From the NCBI GenBank assembly GCA_902762375.1, contig CACWNY010000005.1, positions 1 to 63,739 of the forward strand: 63,739 nucleotides of DNA. Reading direction: 5' to 3'. The notes below the pieces were generated by a model that was not told the origin of the DNA, ran no database searches, and saw only the letters and a program-made list of their open reading frames with translations. The position numbers were made by a program, and so were the translations under genes. Shown piece by piece: positions 16,731 through 25,930 of the stretch. Origin of the DNA: an uncultured Ruminococcus sp. GTDB lineage: Bacteria; Bacillota; Clostridia; Oscillospirales; Acutalibacteraceae. Each line of letters starts with the position of its first letter. Within the stretch, counting starts at the first letter, position 1.

Positions 16731-17165
16731 TTAGATATTTTCATTGATTTTGGATTGTATAATGCGGAACAGTTCACGCAGACGGGAAATATCCTTTTTC
16801 AAATAGAGATAGCCAAACAATGCTTCTATGCCCGTAGCTTTGTGATAATCAAGTTTGTCAGCGTGTTTCGGTGTGGAATGTACTTCAGCATTTCTGCCAC
16901 GCTTATAGACGGTCAGTTCTTCAGATGTGAGATGAGATTCCAGTACAGAAAAACATTCCGCCTGAAATTTACAGTTGACAACATTGACTTTTCTATTGTT
17001 GAGTTGTCCTACAGGTCTGTTCCCCAGAGAAATAATATATTCTCTTATCATCAGGTCATACACACTGTCGCCGACAAAAGAGAGTGTCAGCGGTGAAATC
17101 TGCCGTAAGTCAATTTCTTCCGACAACAGTGTATCATTATTCAACGAAGTCAAATTCAAGGTCAT
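16731..17165 (-). CDS. mrnC: Mini-ribonuclease III
   Basis: RNase III-type nuclease without the double-stranded-RNA-binding domain, which matures 23S rRNA ends in Firmicutes. The 144-residue product has the catalytic-domain signature SFVGDSVYDLMIREYI, the KRGRNAEVHSTPKHA segment and EALFGYLYL with the second acidic residue. I chose the ATG at 17165, which overlaps the obg end by 29 bp and gives the usual length of about 143; the ribosome binding site is weak, and upstream starts inside obg are possible. Confidence 0.9.
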   Translation of the reverse strand: MTLNLTSLNNDTLLSEEIDLRQISPLTLSFVGDSVYDLMIREYIISLGNRPVGQLNNRKVNVVNCKFQAECFSVLESHLTSEELTVYKRGRNAEVHSTPKHADKLDYHKATGIEALFGYLYLKKDISRLRELFRIIQSKINENI

Positions 17166-18408
17166 AAATAGATACCGTATCCCCTTCATTAATTCCTGCT
17201 TCACGCAATGCGTCAATTACACCGCCGTTAATGAGTACTCTTTGGAAATATTGTAAAGATTCATAATCGTCAAAGTTGATAGATTTCATAATGTTGAAAA
17301 GCCATTTTGCTTCCACAAAATAAATATTGTCATGTTTAGTGATTTGGACTTGATTTTTGTCTATCTTCTCTACCTGTACAACAGGAACAGGGTCAGCTTC
17401 ATAGCGGGTGATAGGCGGGAGTTTGCTGAGCATTTCCAGAATTTTATTCAACAGTTTGTCAACACCTTCATTGATGGGTGCCATTATCGGGAAAAATTCA
17501 TATCCTTGTTTTTCGATAAATGTTTTAAAGTCCTCTATTTGTTCATCGGTAGCCAAATCGCATTTGTTACCTGCTACTATCATAGGACGCTTTGCCAGTT
17601 CAGGATTGAATTTTTCCAGTTCACGGTTGATAATCGCAAAATCTTCTTTGGGATTTCGGGCTTCACTGCCCGAAACATCAACCACATGAACCAACATACG
17701 ACATCTTTCTACATGACGCAAAAACTGATGTCCAAGACCTGTACCTTCCCAAGCACCTTCCACAAGACCTGGAATGTCTGCCATCACAAAGGAATTACCC
17801 TCACCCATACTGACAACACCCAATACAGGAGTAATGGTAGTAAAGTGGTAATTGGCAATGACAGGTTTTGCCTGACTGACTACAGAAACCAACGTACTTT
17901 TGCCGACATTCGGAAAACCGACAAGACCAACATCAGCCAGCAGTTTCAGTTCAAGAGTGACTTCATATTCTTCGCCAGGCATACCCGGTTTGGCAAATCG
18001 TGGAACTTGTCGGGTAGGTGTGGCAAAGTGGATATTTCCCCAACCACCATTACCACCTTTAGCGACAGTCACAGGTTCATTTCCTGAAACATCTGCCAGT
18101 AATCTTCCGGTTTCACAGTCTTTTATCAGCGTACCTCGTGGAACTCTGATAATGAGATTTTCGGCATTTTTCCCCGAACTGCGTCTGGATTTACCGTTTT
18201 CTCCTTTTGGAGCAATGTATTTCCGTTTGTAGCGGAAATCGGCAAGGGTAGAAAGGTTGTCATCAGCAAGAAAACAAATACTGCCTCCCTTACCGCCATC
18301 TCCACCGTCAGGACCTCCCGCAGCAACATATTTTTCACGATGAAACGATACTGCACCGTCACCACCGTCACCAGCTTTGATGAATATTTTGGCTTTATCC
18401 ACAAACAT
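17137..18408 (-). CDS. obg: GTPase ObgE/CgtA
   Basis: Essential GTPase in 50S assembly and stress signalling. The 423 residues carry the glycine-rich Obg fold (FIKAGDGGDGAVSF to about 158), the G domain (P-loop GFPNVGKSTL near 166, DIPGL, NKCD) and the Firmicute C-terminal OCT domain (about 345-423). A compound MITE-1 lies directly upstream, between it and the rpmA terminator, so its promoter is not obvious. Co-transcribed with the overlapping mrnC. Confidence 0.96.
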   Translation of the reverse strand: MFVDKAKIFIKAGDGGDGAVSFHREKYVAAGGPDGGDGGKGGSICFLADDNLSTLADFRYKRKYIAPKGENGKSRRSSGKNAENLIIRVPRGTLIKDCETGRLLADVSGNEPVTVAKGGNGGWGNIHFATPTRQVPRFAKPGMPGEEYEVTLELKLLADVGLVGFPNVGKSTLVSVVSQAKPVIANYHFTTITPVLGVVSMGEGNSFVMADIPGLVEGAWEGTGLGHQFLRHVERCRMLVHVVDVSGSEARNPKEDFAIINRELEKFNPELAKRPMIVAGNKCDLATDEQIEDFKTFIEKQGYEFFPIMAPINEGVDKLLNKILEMLSKLPPITRYEADPVPVVQVEKIDKNQVQITKHDNIYFVEAKWLFNIMKSINFDDYESLQYFQRVLINGGVIDALREAGINEGDTVSIYDLEFDFVE

Positions 18409-18429
18409 ATTTTTCGCAACCTTTCTATA

Positions 18430-18675
18430 GTTTAAGGGCTGCCGCCCTTAAAAATCCTGTTTCAAGGGTTGCACCCTTGAAAATCCTGCCCACTTTTTTG
18501 AAAAAAGTGGACAAAAAACTTTTCATTGTCATAGCTGACAGTCTGATAATCTTTCCGAACAAAGTGAGCCTTGAAAGTTTTTGACCCACTTTTTTCAAAA
18601 AGTGGGTGGGGTTCAGGGGCAACGCCCCTGATTAGGGGTTCGGGGATAAAATCCCCGACAAGGCAACGCCCTTAA
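18430..18675. repeat. MITE-1 repeat, compound (two facing halves)
   Basis: Plus half from TTTAAGGGCTGCCGCCCTTA to the TCATAGC motif, then a reversed half with CCACTTTTTT/AAAAAGTGGG and a terminal GGGGAT/ATCCCC stem. It occupies the whole gap between the rpmA terminator and obg. Confidence 0.85.
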
Positions 18676-18715
18676 CAAAAAAAGGACGAATGAATGTTAA
18701 AATTCAATCCGTCCC
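18676..18715 (-). terminator. Terminator of rplU-prp-rpmA
   Basis: Minus-strand GGACGGATTGAAT pairs with ATTCATTCGTCC (one bulge), then a run of seven T. It separates the ribosomal operon from the MITE-1 copy and obg. Confidence 0.8.
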
Positions 18716-18734
18716 AAAGTCATAAAACAAATGA

Positions 18735-19019
18735 TTACTGTTCTACGGTATAAACACTTACACGCTTTCTGTCACGACCGAAACGCTCGTAACGGACAAC
18801 ACCGTCAATTTTAGCAAAAAGCGTATCGTCTGAACCCAGACCAACATTTTCACCGGGATGAATATGTGTGCCACGCTGTTTGTAAAGAATGTTGCCTGCT
18901 TTGACAAACTGACCGTCTGCACGCTTTGCTCCTAATCTTTTTGACTCGGAATCACGACCGTTCTTTGTGGAACCCATACCTTTTTTATGAGCCAAAAGCT
19001 GTATATTGATTGCTAACAT
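18735..19019 (-). CDS. rpmA: 50S ribosomal protein L27 (precursor form)
   Basis: Large-subunit protein whose N-terminus reaches the peptidyl-transferase centre. The 94 residues begin [20 protein letters not shown], matching the Firmicute precursor in which the first nine residues are removed by Prp (S. aureus: LNLQFF before ASKKG); here cleavage would fall between INIQLL and AHKKG. The rest is typical, with [10 protein letters not shown] and the [11 protein letters not shown] core. The adjacent prp gene supports processing. Confidence 0.96.
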   Translation of the reverse strand: MLAINIQLLAHKKGMGSTKNGRDSESKRLGAKRADGQFVKAGNILYKQRGTHIHPGENVGLGSDDTLFAKIDGVVRYERFGRDRKRVSVYTVEQ

Positions 19020-19023
19020 TTAT

Positions 19024-19344
19024 CTACACCTCCGTAAGTTTTACCACGATATAATCAGAATATTGTTCCTCCATGAGGAGCATATGCAACCTGAATCCCT
19101 GTAATATATCACGACAGGTTGCTGCATGAGTTGAGAAAATTCTCAGACAGATATTTCCGTCTTCAGCCGTAGCCTCAGCGGGAATTTTCATGATTTCTGT
19201 AATGGTGTTGGCAACCATCAGTCCCGCCGATGATACTGCCGAACATACAATGTCACTGCCACTTTCCGCATACCCCGAATGACCTGAAAGCCGAAAGCCT
19301 ACCAAATCACCGTCTGCAAGTGTGTACAAATTCACTTCAATCAT
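19024..19344 (-). CDS. prp: Ribosomal-processing cysteine protease Prp
   Basis: Removes the N-terminal extension of L27. The 106-residue protein has the catalytic pair H22 (GHSGYAESG) and C34 (DIVCSAVS) at the same positions as S. aureus Prp. It sits between rplU and rpmA with gaps of 3 and 4 bp, the standard Firmicute order. Confidence 0.94.
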   Translation of the reverse strand: MIEVNLYTLADGDLVGFRLSGHSGYAESGSDIVCSAVSSAGLMVANTITEIMKIPAEATAEDGNICLRIFSTHAATCRDILQGFRLHMLLMEEQYSDYIVVKLTEV

Positions 19345-19347
19345 ACA

Positions 19348-19656
19348 TCAAGCATTGATTGTCTGAATTTCAACCTTTGTATAAGGCTGTCTGTGACCCA
19401 TTTTTCTTTTTTCGCCTTTTTTGGGTTTATAAGTTGCTACAGTGATTTTCTTACCCTTGCCTGTTTTGAGAACTTTAGCGGTAACGCTTGCTCCGTCAAC
19501 ATAAGGTGTGCCGACTTTGATACCGTTATCGTCAGCTACAGCTACAACTTTAAATTCTACAGTTGCATCATCTTCAGCATTGAGTTTTTCCACAAAAACA
19601 ACATCGCCGTTGGCTACTTTGTACTGTTTGCCACCTGTTTCGATAATTGCGTACAT
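19348..19656 (-). CDS. rplU: 50S ribosomal protein L21
   Basis: Large-subunit protein that binds 23S rRNA. The 102 residues start [14 protein letters not shown] and end with the [15 protein letters not shown] region, as in the family. The AGGTGG site places the start at 19656 rather than at a GTG/ATG upstream. First gene of rplU-prp-rpmA. Confidence 0.96.
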   Translation of the reverse strand: MYAIIETGGKQYKVANGDVVFVEKLNAEDDATVEFKVVAVADDNGIKVGTPYVDGASVTAKVLKTGKGKKITVATYKPKKGEKRKMGHRQPYTKVEIQTINA

Positions 19657-19736
19657 TTTTTGTACCACCTTTTTATTCAAGACTCGCTATTTACAGGCGG
19701 AAAATACATTCACTTGTTAAGCCTGAAATAAGCGGT
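19657..19736 (-). promoter_or_regulatory. Putative L21 leader RNA
   Basis: The 80-nt leader between the promoter and rplU can pair CGCTTATTTCAGGC with GCCTGTAAATAGCG around an AAGTGAATG-containing loop; the helix has one internal bulge. L21 leaders (an Rfam family) occur in this position in Firmicutes. The pairing is seen; the family call is from memory. Confidence 0.55.
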
Positions 19737-19742
19737 ATGACT

Positions 19743-19771
19743 ATTCTAACAAACAAACTTTGTTTTGTCAA
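19743..19771 (-). promoter_or_regulatory. Sigma-A promoter of rplU operon
   Basis: Minus-strand TTGACA (19771-19766), 17 bp, TAGAAT (19748-19743). Confidence 0.85.
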
Positions 19772-19805
19772 TACAAAATTTTCAGAAGAATTTTTATCTA
19801 TAGAT

Positions 19806-21053
19806 TTATTGTCTGATTTGTCCGTTACCGCTGATAATGAATTTCATGGAAGTAAGTTCTTTCAGACCCATAGGACCTCTGGCATGAAGTTTTTGTGTAG
19901 AGATACCGATTTCCGCACCCATTCCAAACTCACCGCCGTCGGTAAAGCGTGTTGACGCATTGACATACACTGCCGAAGAGTCTACCTGTGCAATGAATTT
20001 TTGTTGTGCAGAATAATTTTCGGTAATGATAACTTCACTGTGACCTGTGGAATACTGTCGAATATGAGTGATTGCTTCATCAAGAGAGTTTACCACTTTA
20101 ATGGCGATTTTATAATCCAGATATTCATTAGCCCAGTCAAATTCTTCGGCAGGAATTACACAATCGCCAAGAATTTGTCTTGTGATATCGCAACCATGAA
20201 TTTCCACATTTTTTTCATCAAGTTTTGCTTTCAGCACAGGTAATACTTTTTCGGCAACATCTTTATGGACAAGAACCGTTTCCAATGCATTACAAACAGA
20301 AGGTCTTTGTGTTTTGCCGTTGAAAATAATATTGACTGCCATTTCTAAATCAGCGTCTTTGTCGATAACAGCGTGACAGTTTCCGACCCCTGTTTCGATA
20401 ACGGGAACTTTGGCATTTTCCACAACGGCTTTTATCAGTCCTGCACCGCCACGGGGAATAAGTACATCAAGATATTCATTCATCTGCATAAGTTCTACAG
20501 ACGATTGTCTTGAAGTATCTTTGATAAGCTGAATACAATCTTCGGGTAAGTCTGCACTTTTGACCGCTTCTCTCATGATGTCAGAGATTGCCGTATTGGA
20601 ATGGATAGCCTCTTTTCCGCCACGCAGAATGACTGCACTGCCTGCCATCAGACACAATGCCGCAGCGTCAGAGGTGACATTGGGACGAGCTTCAAAAATA
20701 ATACCAATTACGCCCATAGGAACTCTTACTTTTTTGATTTCCATACCATTATCAGCAATATGTCCGCTGATAATCTCTCCGATAGGGTCATCAAATTCAG
20801 CTACTTTTCTGACACCTTGTGCCATACCTTCAATGCGTTCCTCTGTCAGTCGCAAACGGTCAAGTAATGACTTTGTAAGACCGTTTTTTTCTCCGTTTTC
20901 CAAATCCAATCTGTTGTTTGCCAGAATGGTTTCTTTGTTGTCAAGCAGTGCGTCAGCAATAGTCAGAAGAGCTGTTTTTTTCTTTCTGCCAGCTACTGCC
21001 AGTACCTGTGACGCCTGTTTTGCTTTTTGCCCCATTTTTTGAAGTTCAGTCAT
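19806..21053 (-). CDS. proA: Gamma-glutamyl phosphate reductase
   Basis: Second step of proline synthesis: reduces glutamyl-5-phosphate to the semialdehyde with NADPH. The 415 residues are typical; landmarks include PMGVIGIIFEARPNVTSDAAALC, shown to mark the cofactor region by its core GIIFEARPN, GTGVGNCHAV-like segment ETGVGNCHAVID with the catalytic Cys region, and RFTDGGEFGMGAEIGIST near the end. The AGGAGG site fixes the start at 21053. It follows metA by 22 bp; no proB is in the window. Confidence 0.95.
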   Translation of the reverse strand: MTELQKMGQKAKQASQVLAVAGRKKKTALLTIADALLDNKETILANNRLDLENGEKNGLTKSLLDRLRLTEERIEGMAQGVRKVAEFDDPIGEIISGHIADNGMEIKKVRVPMGVIGIIFEARPNVTSDAAALCLMAGSAVILRGGKEAIHSNTAISDIMREAVKSADLPEDCIQLIKDTSRQSSVELMQMNEYLDVLIPRGGAGLIKAVVENAKVPVIETGVGNCHAVIDKDADLEMAVNIIFNGKTQRPSVCNALETVLVHKDVAEKVLPVLKAKLDEKNVEIHGCDITRQILGDCVIPAEEFDWANEYLDYKIAIKVVNSLDEAITHIRQYSTGHSEVIITENYSAQQKFIAQVDSSAVYVNASTRFTDGGEFGMGAEIGISTQKLHARGPMGLKELTSMKFIISGNGQIRQ

Positions 21054-21075
21054 TTTTATTTCCTCCTGATTTTTG

Positions 21076-22008
21076 TTAATTTTCAAACATTTTTTTAAGG
21101 TCTTCGAGGTCATAGGGGGTACGCTGATAAACATAGTAATTGAGCCAGTTAGCGAAAAGCATAGTGGCATTACTTCTCCATGTGAGAGGAGGAGTAGCGT
21201 GAATATCGTCTTCGGGAAAATAGTTGTAGGGAATTTCGGGGTCGATACCTTTTTTTACATCTCTGAAATATTCGTCAGCGAGTGTATTTCTGTCGTACTC
21301 ACCGTGCCCCATAACGAATATTTTTCTTCCGTCCTTACTGCATACCACAGAAACTCCTGCCATACGGGAAGTTGCCAGTATTTCCAAATCGGGGTGTTCC
21401 TGAATATCTTTACGGTATACACTGGTATAGCGTGAATGGGGCAACATAAAGCGGTCATCAAATCCACGCATGAGTGGGTGATTGGTATTCAGTACTCTGT
21501 GCTGAAAAATACCGCTGAGTTTGTATTCCATATTATATTTAGGAATTTTGTAATGGTAATACAGTCCTGCCTGAGCTCCCCAGCAAATATGAAAGGTGGA
21601 ATAAACATTATGTTTACTCCACTCCATTATTTCAGAGAGTTCTTCCCAATAATCCACATCTTCAAACTCCATCAGTTCCACAGGAGCTCCTGTAATAATC
21701 ATACCGTCAAAACGCTGATTTTTTATCTCATCAAAGACTTTATAGAATTTTGTCAGGTGTACGGTGGAAGTGTTTTTAGATTCGTGAGTAGCTGTCTGTA
21801 GCAATTCTACTTCAATCTGTAAAGGACTGTTACCAAGTAAGCGTAACAGTTGGGTTTCCGTTTCGATTTTTGTGGGCATTAAGTTTAAAATCACGATTTT
21901 CAGCGGTCGTATATCCTGTCTGACCGCAACATCTTCGGGCATGACAAAGATATTTTCAGACTCAAGCACTTTAATAGCGGGCAAATCTGCCTGTACTTTG
22001 ATAGGCAT
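21076..22008 (-). CDS. metA: Homoserine O-acyltransferase (predicted acetyl-CoA-specific)
   Basis: Activates homoserine for methionine synthesis. The 310-residue MetA-type protein has the catalytic Cys142 in [11 protein letters not shown] and the His/Glu of [10 protein letters not shown]. Residue 111, in TGAPVEL, is Glu. In this family Glu111 is associated with acetyl-CoA use and Gly with succinyl-CoA, so the product is predicted to be O-acetylhomoserine. The start at 22008 matches the family MPIK start and has an AAGGAAG site 9 bp upstream. Co-transcribed with proA. Confidence 0.93.
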   Translation of the reverse strand: MPIKVQADLPAIKVLESENIFVMPEDVAVRQDIRPLKIVILNLMPTKIETETQLLRLLGNSPLQIEVELLQTATHESKNTSTVHLTKFYKVFDEIKNQRFDGMIITGAPVELMEFEDVDYWEELSEIMEWSKHNVYSTFHICWGAQAGLYYHYKIPKYNMEYKLSGIFQHRVLNTNHPLMRGFDDRFMLPHSRYTSVYRKDIQEHPDLEILATSRMAGVSVVCSKDGRKIFVMGHGEYDRNTLADEYFRDVKKGIDPEIPYNYFPEDDIHATPPLTWRSNATMLFANWLNYYVYQRTPYDLEDLKKMFEN

Positions 22009-22044
22009 AATATCCATCTTCCTTATGTATATAATCTTTTACCT

Positions 22045-22073
22045 ATTATAAGTGTTATCGAAAAATTTTGCAA
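22045..22073 (-). promoter_or_regulatory. Promoter of metA-proA
   Basis: Minus-strand TTGCAA (22073-22068), 17 bp, TATAAT (22050-22045). The leader to metA is only about 30 nt, so there is no room for a SAM or T-box riboswitch. Confidence 0.75.
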
Positions 22074-22092
22074 CTGTATTATATATATTGAT

Positions 22093-22200
22093 TATATCAA
22101 AATTTACTTACGCAAATTTTGGATTTTTTCAGGAAGTTAAAGGGTGTTACCCGTTAACTTCCTATCAGAGGCTTTGCCTTTGAACCCTAATAATTGAAAC
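22093..22200 (+). repeat. Degenerate MITE-1 copy
   Basis: Begins AAAATTTACTTACGCAAATTTTG and retains GTTAAAGGGT/ACCCGTTAAC and GAGGCTTTGCCTTTGAACCC, but the CCACTTTT stem is lost. It lies between the rpoD terminator and the metA promoter. Confidence 0.65.
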
Positions 22201-22236
22201 TTCTGTATCTGCCAAAATAAAAGCTCCTTGCATGAC

Positions 22237-22295
22237 AAAATATTGCGGATATGCAAAACACATCTCTGTGTATGATAACATATCCGCAATATTTT
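22237..22295 (-). terminator. Terminator downstream of rpoD
   Basis: A 17-bp perfect stem (AAAATATTGCGGATATG at 22237-22253 with its complement at 22279-22295) whose loop holds a second small ACACA/TGTGT stem; read on the minus strand the 3' arm ends in TTTT. Confidence 0.8.
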
Positions 22296-22314
22296 TACAA
22301 TCTTTTTTTATTTA

Positions 22315-23430
22315 TCAGTCCAGAAAATCCTTAAGTTTTTTGCTTCTGCTGGGGTGACGGAGTTTACGGAGGGCTTTTGCTTCAATCTGACGGATACGCT
22401 CTCTGGTAACATTGAACTCTTTGCCAACTTCTTCTAAAGTTCTGGCACGACCGTCTGTCAGTCCGAAACGGAGAATCAAGACTTTCTTTTCTCTGGGCGT
22501 GAGTGTATCAAGTACATCACCAAGCTGTTCTTTCAAAAGAGTGTGTGAAGCAACATCAGCGGGTGCAGGGGTATCATCATCTGAAATAAAATCGCCCAGA
22601 TGACTGTCTTCTTCTTCACCGATAGGTGTTTCCAAAGAAACAGGTTCTTGTGCCACACGCATAATTTCACGGACTTTATCTACAGGCATATCAATTTCAT
22701 CAGCAATTTCTTCGGCTGTCGGTTCATGACCGTTGGTGTGCAAAAGCTGACTGGAAACTTTTTTGACTTTATTGATAGTTTCGACCATATGAACAGGAAT
22801 ACGGATAGTTCTTGCCTGGTCAGCGATAGCACGGGTGATAGCCTGACGAATCCACCATGTAGCATAAGTGGAAAATTTAAAGCCTTTAGTATGGTCAAAT
22901 TTTTCAACCGCTTTGATAAGTCCGAGATTACCTTCCTGAATCAAATCCAGAAAGTGCATACCTCTTCCAAGATAGCGTTTGGCAATGCTGACAACCAAAC
23001 GCAGATTAGCTTCGGAAAGGCGTTTCTTGGCAGCGACATCACCGTTCTGAATTTTTACTGCCAGTTCAATTTCTTCCTGCGAGGATAACAACGGTACTCT
23101 GCCGATTTCTTTCAGATAGACTTTTACAGGGTCATCTATAGCGATGTTGTCAGGAACAGAAACATCCATACCATCACCCTGTTCACGCACTTCTTTTTCC
23201 AGTTTGCTGATATCAAGGTCAGAAATATCCTGTATATCATCTACCAAATCTTCGACAATCTCTATTCCTTCTTTTTCCAACTGTTCATACATATTTTCCA
23301 GTTGTTCAGGTTCAAAATCGATTTCTCCGATAATGTCAAAAATTTCCTTTGTTGTTAGTTTGCCCTTTGTCTTTCCTTTTTCCAGAATTTCTCTGACGAT
23401 ACTTCTTTTATCAGGTTTTGCTGTTGGCAT
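22315..23430 (-). CDS. rpoD: Primary sigma factor RpoD/SigA
   Basis: Housekeeping sigma subunit of RNA polymerase. The 371 residues have region 1.1, the region 1.2 [16 protein letters not shown], region 2 ([18 protein letters not shown], then [13 protein letters not shown] for -10 recognition and melting), region 3, and region 4 ([20 protein letters not shown] and the [18 protein letters not shown] helix-turn-helix). It is downstream of dnaG, the classical macromolecular-synthesis pairing. The TTGACA/TATAAT promoters throughout the window match this factor. Confidence 0.97.
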   Translation of the reverse strand: MPTAKPDKRSIVREILEKGKTKGKLTTKEIFDIIGEIDFEPEQLENMYEQLEKEGIEIVEDLVDDIQDISDLDISKLEKEVREQGDGMDVSVPDNIAIDDPVKVYLKEIGRVPLLSSQEEIELAVKIQNGDVAAKKRLSEANLRLVVSIAKRYLGRGMHFLDLIQEGNLGLIKAVEKFDHTKGFKFSTYATWWIRQAITRAIADQARTIRIPVHMVETINKVKKVSSQLLHTNGHEPTAEEIADEIDMPVDKVREIMRVAQEPVSLETPIGEEEDSHLGDFISDDDTPAPADVASHTLLKEQLGDVLDTLTPREKKVLILRFGLTDGRARTLEEVGKEFNVTRERIRQIEAKALRKLRHPSRSKKLKDFLD

Positions 23431-23513
23431 AATCCCAATCCTTTCTGTTTCCTCATCACGCTTGCCTGACGAGAGTGTCAGACAAAATTTTTTCCACTAT
23501 TTATGGAAAACGG

Positions 23514-25268
23514 TTATACACCGTTTTTCAGACGGTTACGATAAATTTCCATTAAATCCTCATCTGCCAGTTCAGACGGATTTTTACGGATTTTTTTATT
23601 GCTTTCCTTTTTCAGGACACCTATACAGTTATCCAGTTCTTCTCTACTAAAAGATTTTCTCGCATTCTCCGAAACATAAGCGGTAATATAAGCGACTTCC
23701 TCTTCCGAAAATTGTTGTGATAAAAATACCAGTTCCGCACTTTTTCCTGAACTAATTCTTCCTGAAACAAAAGCAAAGACTTTCCTGTTAAAAGCGGTGA
23801 TAAAATCTGTTTCACGAATTTTACTGTTTATGTACTGGCACATTTCAGGATTGCATATCAGATAAGCGATAATATATTCTTCCGAAACCGCTCCCAGATG
23901 ATTGGCTTTTTTTTCAGGATTAACCGTATCGTTTACAGAAGCTGTCTGTGATTTTTCATTGCGGATAGTGTTGAATTTTTCCTGTCTGCGGATTTTGGCA
24001 ATACTTTCTTCCATAGAAGATTTTTCCATATCAAACTTTTCGCTGAGTTTTGCCATAAAGAGATTGCGTTCTATCGGGTTATCTGAGGTAGAGATAATTT
24101 TTGTTGCCTGTGTCAGATAATCAATTTTTCCTTGTGTAGTAGAAACATCGTATTTATCGTATAATTTTTCCAGACGGTAATCAATATCCATTACGCTCTG
24201 TTCCAGAATGACTTTAAACAGTGTAGGACCTTTATCACCGTGCGATTTCATAAATTCATCAGGGTCTTTTGCATCGGGAATGGTCAGCACACGCACTTTC
24301 AGTCCTGCATTTCTTAATATGGTAATTGCTCTTTCGGTAGCTGTTCTGCCCGCATTGTCGGAGTCATAACAGATAATTACCTCATCAGCATAGCGGTGTA
24401 TCAGATTAGCCTGTTGTTGTGTAAGAGATGTTCCCAAAGTAGCAATCGTATTGGTAAACCCTGCCTGATGCAGTGCAATTACATCCATATAACCTTCTGA
24501 CAATATCAGCGTTCTGGTAGACTGATTTTTGGCAAAATTCAAAGCAAATAACTGATGGCTTTTGGAAAATACAGGCGTATCTGCTGTGTTGAGATATTTT
24601 GGTTTGCCGTCACCCATAATTCTTCCGCCGAACGCCATGACATTTCCCCGCAAATCCATGATGGGAAACATCACACGATTGAAAAAGCGTGATGTCAGAT
24701 AGCCGTTTTTAGACAGATGTGCCACATTGGCTTGCAGAAGTTCCTCATCTTTAAATCCTTTACTTTTAAGATAGTCTATCAGTTTAAAGGAATTTGGAGC
24801 ATAACCCAATCCGAAATGCTTTATGGTCTTGTTACTTAACCCTCTTCCTCTCAAGTAAGCCAACGCTTCTGTACCGCTGGCAGATATCAGCGATTGATGG
24901 AAAAATCGGGCAGTTTCCCTGTTAATTTCATAAATCCGTCTTTGTCTGACGGCGTTATCATTATTTTGAAAATTATCTTTCGGCATATCCATTCCTGCTT
25001 TTTTGGCAAGAAATTTCACTGCATCAATATAATCCAGATTTTCAATTTTTTTGATAAAATGGATTACTTCACCGCCAACATGACAGCCGAAACAGTAAAA
25101 AGACTGTGTATCAGGATAAACACAAAATGACGGTGTTTTTTCATGATGAAACGGACATCTCCCTTTATACAACCGTCCTGCACGCTTTAAGTTGGTATAT
25201 GACGAAACAACTTCAACAATATCGTTTCTGTTTTTGAGTTCCTGTAAAAATTCGTCCGATAATGCCAT
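23514..25268 (-). CDS. dnaG: DNA primase
   Basis: Synthesises RNA primers for replication. The 584 residues carry the CHC2 zinc finger (CPFHHEKTPSF and FYCFGCHVGG, about 38-65), the TOPRIM core (LILSEGYMDVIALHQAG and ICYDSDNAGR) and a DnaB-interacting C-terminus. I chose the ATG at 25268 with AAGGGGAG upstream. It precedes rpoD by 83 bp; that gap holds a short CTGAC/GTCAG hairpin and no gene. Confidence 0.96.
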   Translation of the reverse strand: MALSDEFLQELKNRNDIVEVVSSYTNLKRAGRLYKGRCPFHHEKTPSFCVYPDTQSFYCFGCHVGGEVIHFIKKIENLDYIDAVKFLAKKAGMDMPKDNFQNNDNAVRQRRIYEINRETARFFHQSLISASGTEALAYLRGRGLSNKTIKHFGLGYAPNSFKLIDYLKSKGFKDEELLQANVAHLSKNGYLTSRFFNRVMFPIMDLRGNVMAFGGRIMGDGKPKYLNTADTPVFSKSHQLFALNFAKNQSTRTLILSEGYMDVIALHQAGFTNTIATLGTSLTQQQANLIHRYADEVIICYDSDNAGRTATERAITILRNAGLKVRVLTIPDAKDPDEFMKSHGDKGPTLFKVILEQSVMDIDYRLEKLYDKYDVSTTQGKIDYLTQATKIISTSDNPIERNLFMAKLSEKFDMEKSSMEESIAKIRRQEKFNTIRNEKSQTASVNDTVNPEKKANHLGAVSEEYIIAYLICNPEMCQYINSKIRETDFITAFNRKVFAFVSGRISSGKSAELVFLSQQFSEEEVAYITAYVSENARKSFSREELDNCIGVLKKESNKKIRKNPSELADEDLMEIYRNRLKNGV

Positions 25269-25311
25269 AATGCTCCCCTTCAGCAATCAGCAATTATTTT
25301 TATCCTATCGT

Positions 25312-25460
25312 CAAGCTATGATAATTAAAAGTTTTTTGTCCACTTTTTTTCAAAAAAGTGGCGGTTTCCAAAGGCGGAGCCTTTGGGCAGGATTTTAAAG
25401 GGCGGCAGCCCTTTAACTCCCCAGAAAAATCCAAAATTTGCGATAGCAAATTTTGACACA
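25312..25460 (-). repeat. MITE-1 repeat copy
   Basis: Reverse copy upstream of dnaG: TTAAAAGTTTT, CCACTTTTTTT/AAAAAAAGTGG, CCAAAGGC/GCCTTTGG (a compensated variant of the usual GGGGC stem), AAAGGGC/GCCCTTT and the AAAATTTGC palindrome. The 120 bp after it, up to 25582, is featureless AT-rich DNA. Confidence 0.85.
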
Positions 25461-25582
25461 TTACCACATAAACAATACCAATAATACACCATCTGTAAGA
25501 TTACAAATATATATACGAAAAAAAAAGTAAAAATCCTTTAATTTTTTTCTTCTGACAAAAAAATTAATAAAATATACAAAAA

Positions 25583-25800
25583 ATATTTTCACCTGTGTGG
25601 TTGAAAATCAAATAGTTATTGTCAAAATTTGCTTACGCAAATTTTGTTTGAAATTTTGGGTAGTTTAAGGGCTTCGCCCTTAAAAATCCCATCAGGGGCT
25701 TTGCCCCTGAACCCCACCACTTTTGAAAAAGTGGACAAAACTTTTAATTGTCACAGCTCACAGATGGAAATAATTGTGACTACTCAGGTAGAAAAAATTT
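25583..25800 (+). repeat. MITE-1, full-length copy with terminal inverted repeats
   Basis: Left end TTTTCACCTGTGTGGTTGAA and right end ACTACTCAGGTAGAAAAAAT are inverted relatives. All internal stems are present. Its right end stops five bases before the -35 box of the hydrogenase gene. Confidence 0.85.
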
Positions 25801-25805
25801 TCGTC

Positions 25806-25835
25806 TTGACAGGCAGGGCATTACCGTTATATGAT
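25806..25835 (+). promoter_or_regulatory. Promoter of the hydrogenase gene
   Basis: TTGACA (25806-25811) followed after 16 bp by TATATG, or after 18 bp by TATGAT. It directly abuts the MITE-1 right end. Confidence 0.6.
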
Positions 25836-25930
25836 ATATTTATAAATAAGAGTTCAGGGATAAAGTTCCGACAAAAAGCAATATCGTCAATTTAAGTATT
25901 GAAGGTATTGTGACAGAGGGAGATTATGAT

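Noticed and set aside
18425..18622. 65-residue minus-strand ORF upstream of obg
   Set aside because: Translated compound MITE-1; the frame is set by the repeat stems.
22018..22080. SAM riboswitch before metA
   Set aside because: The predicted transcript start leaves only about 30 nt of leader.
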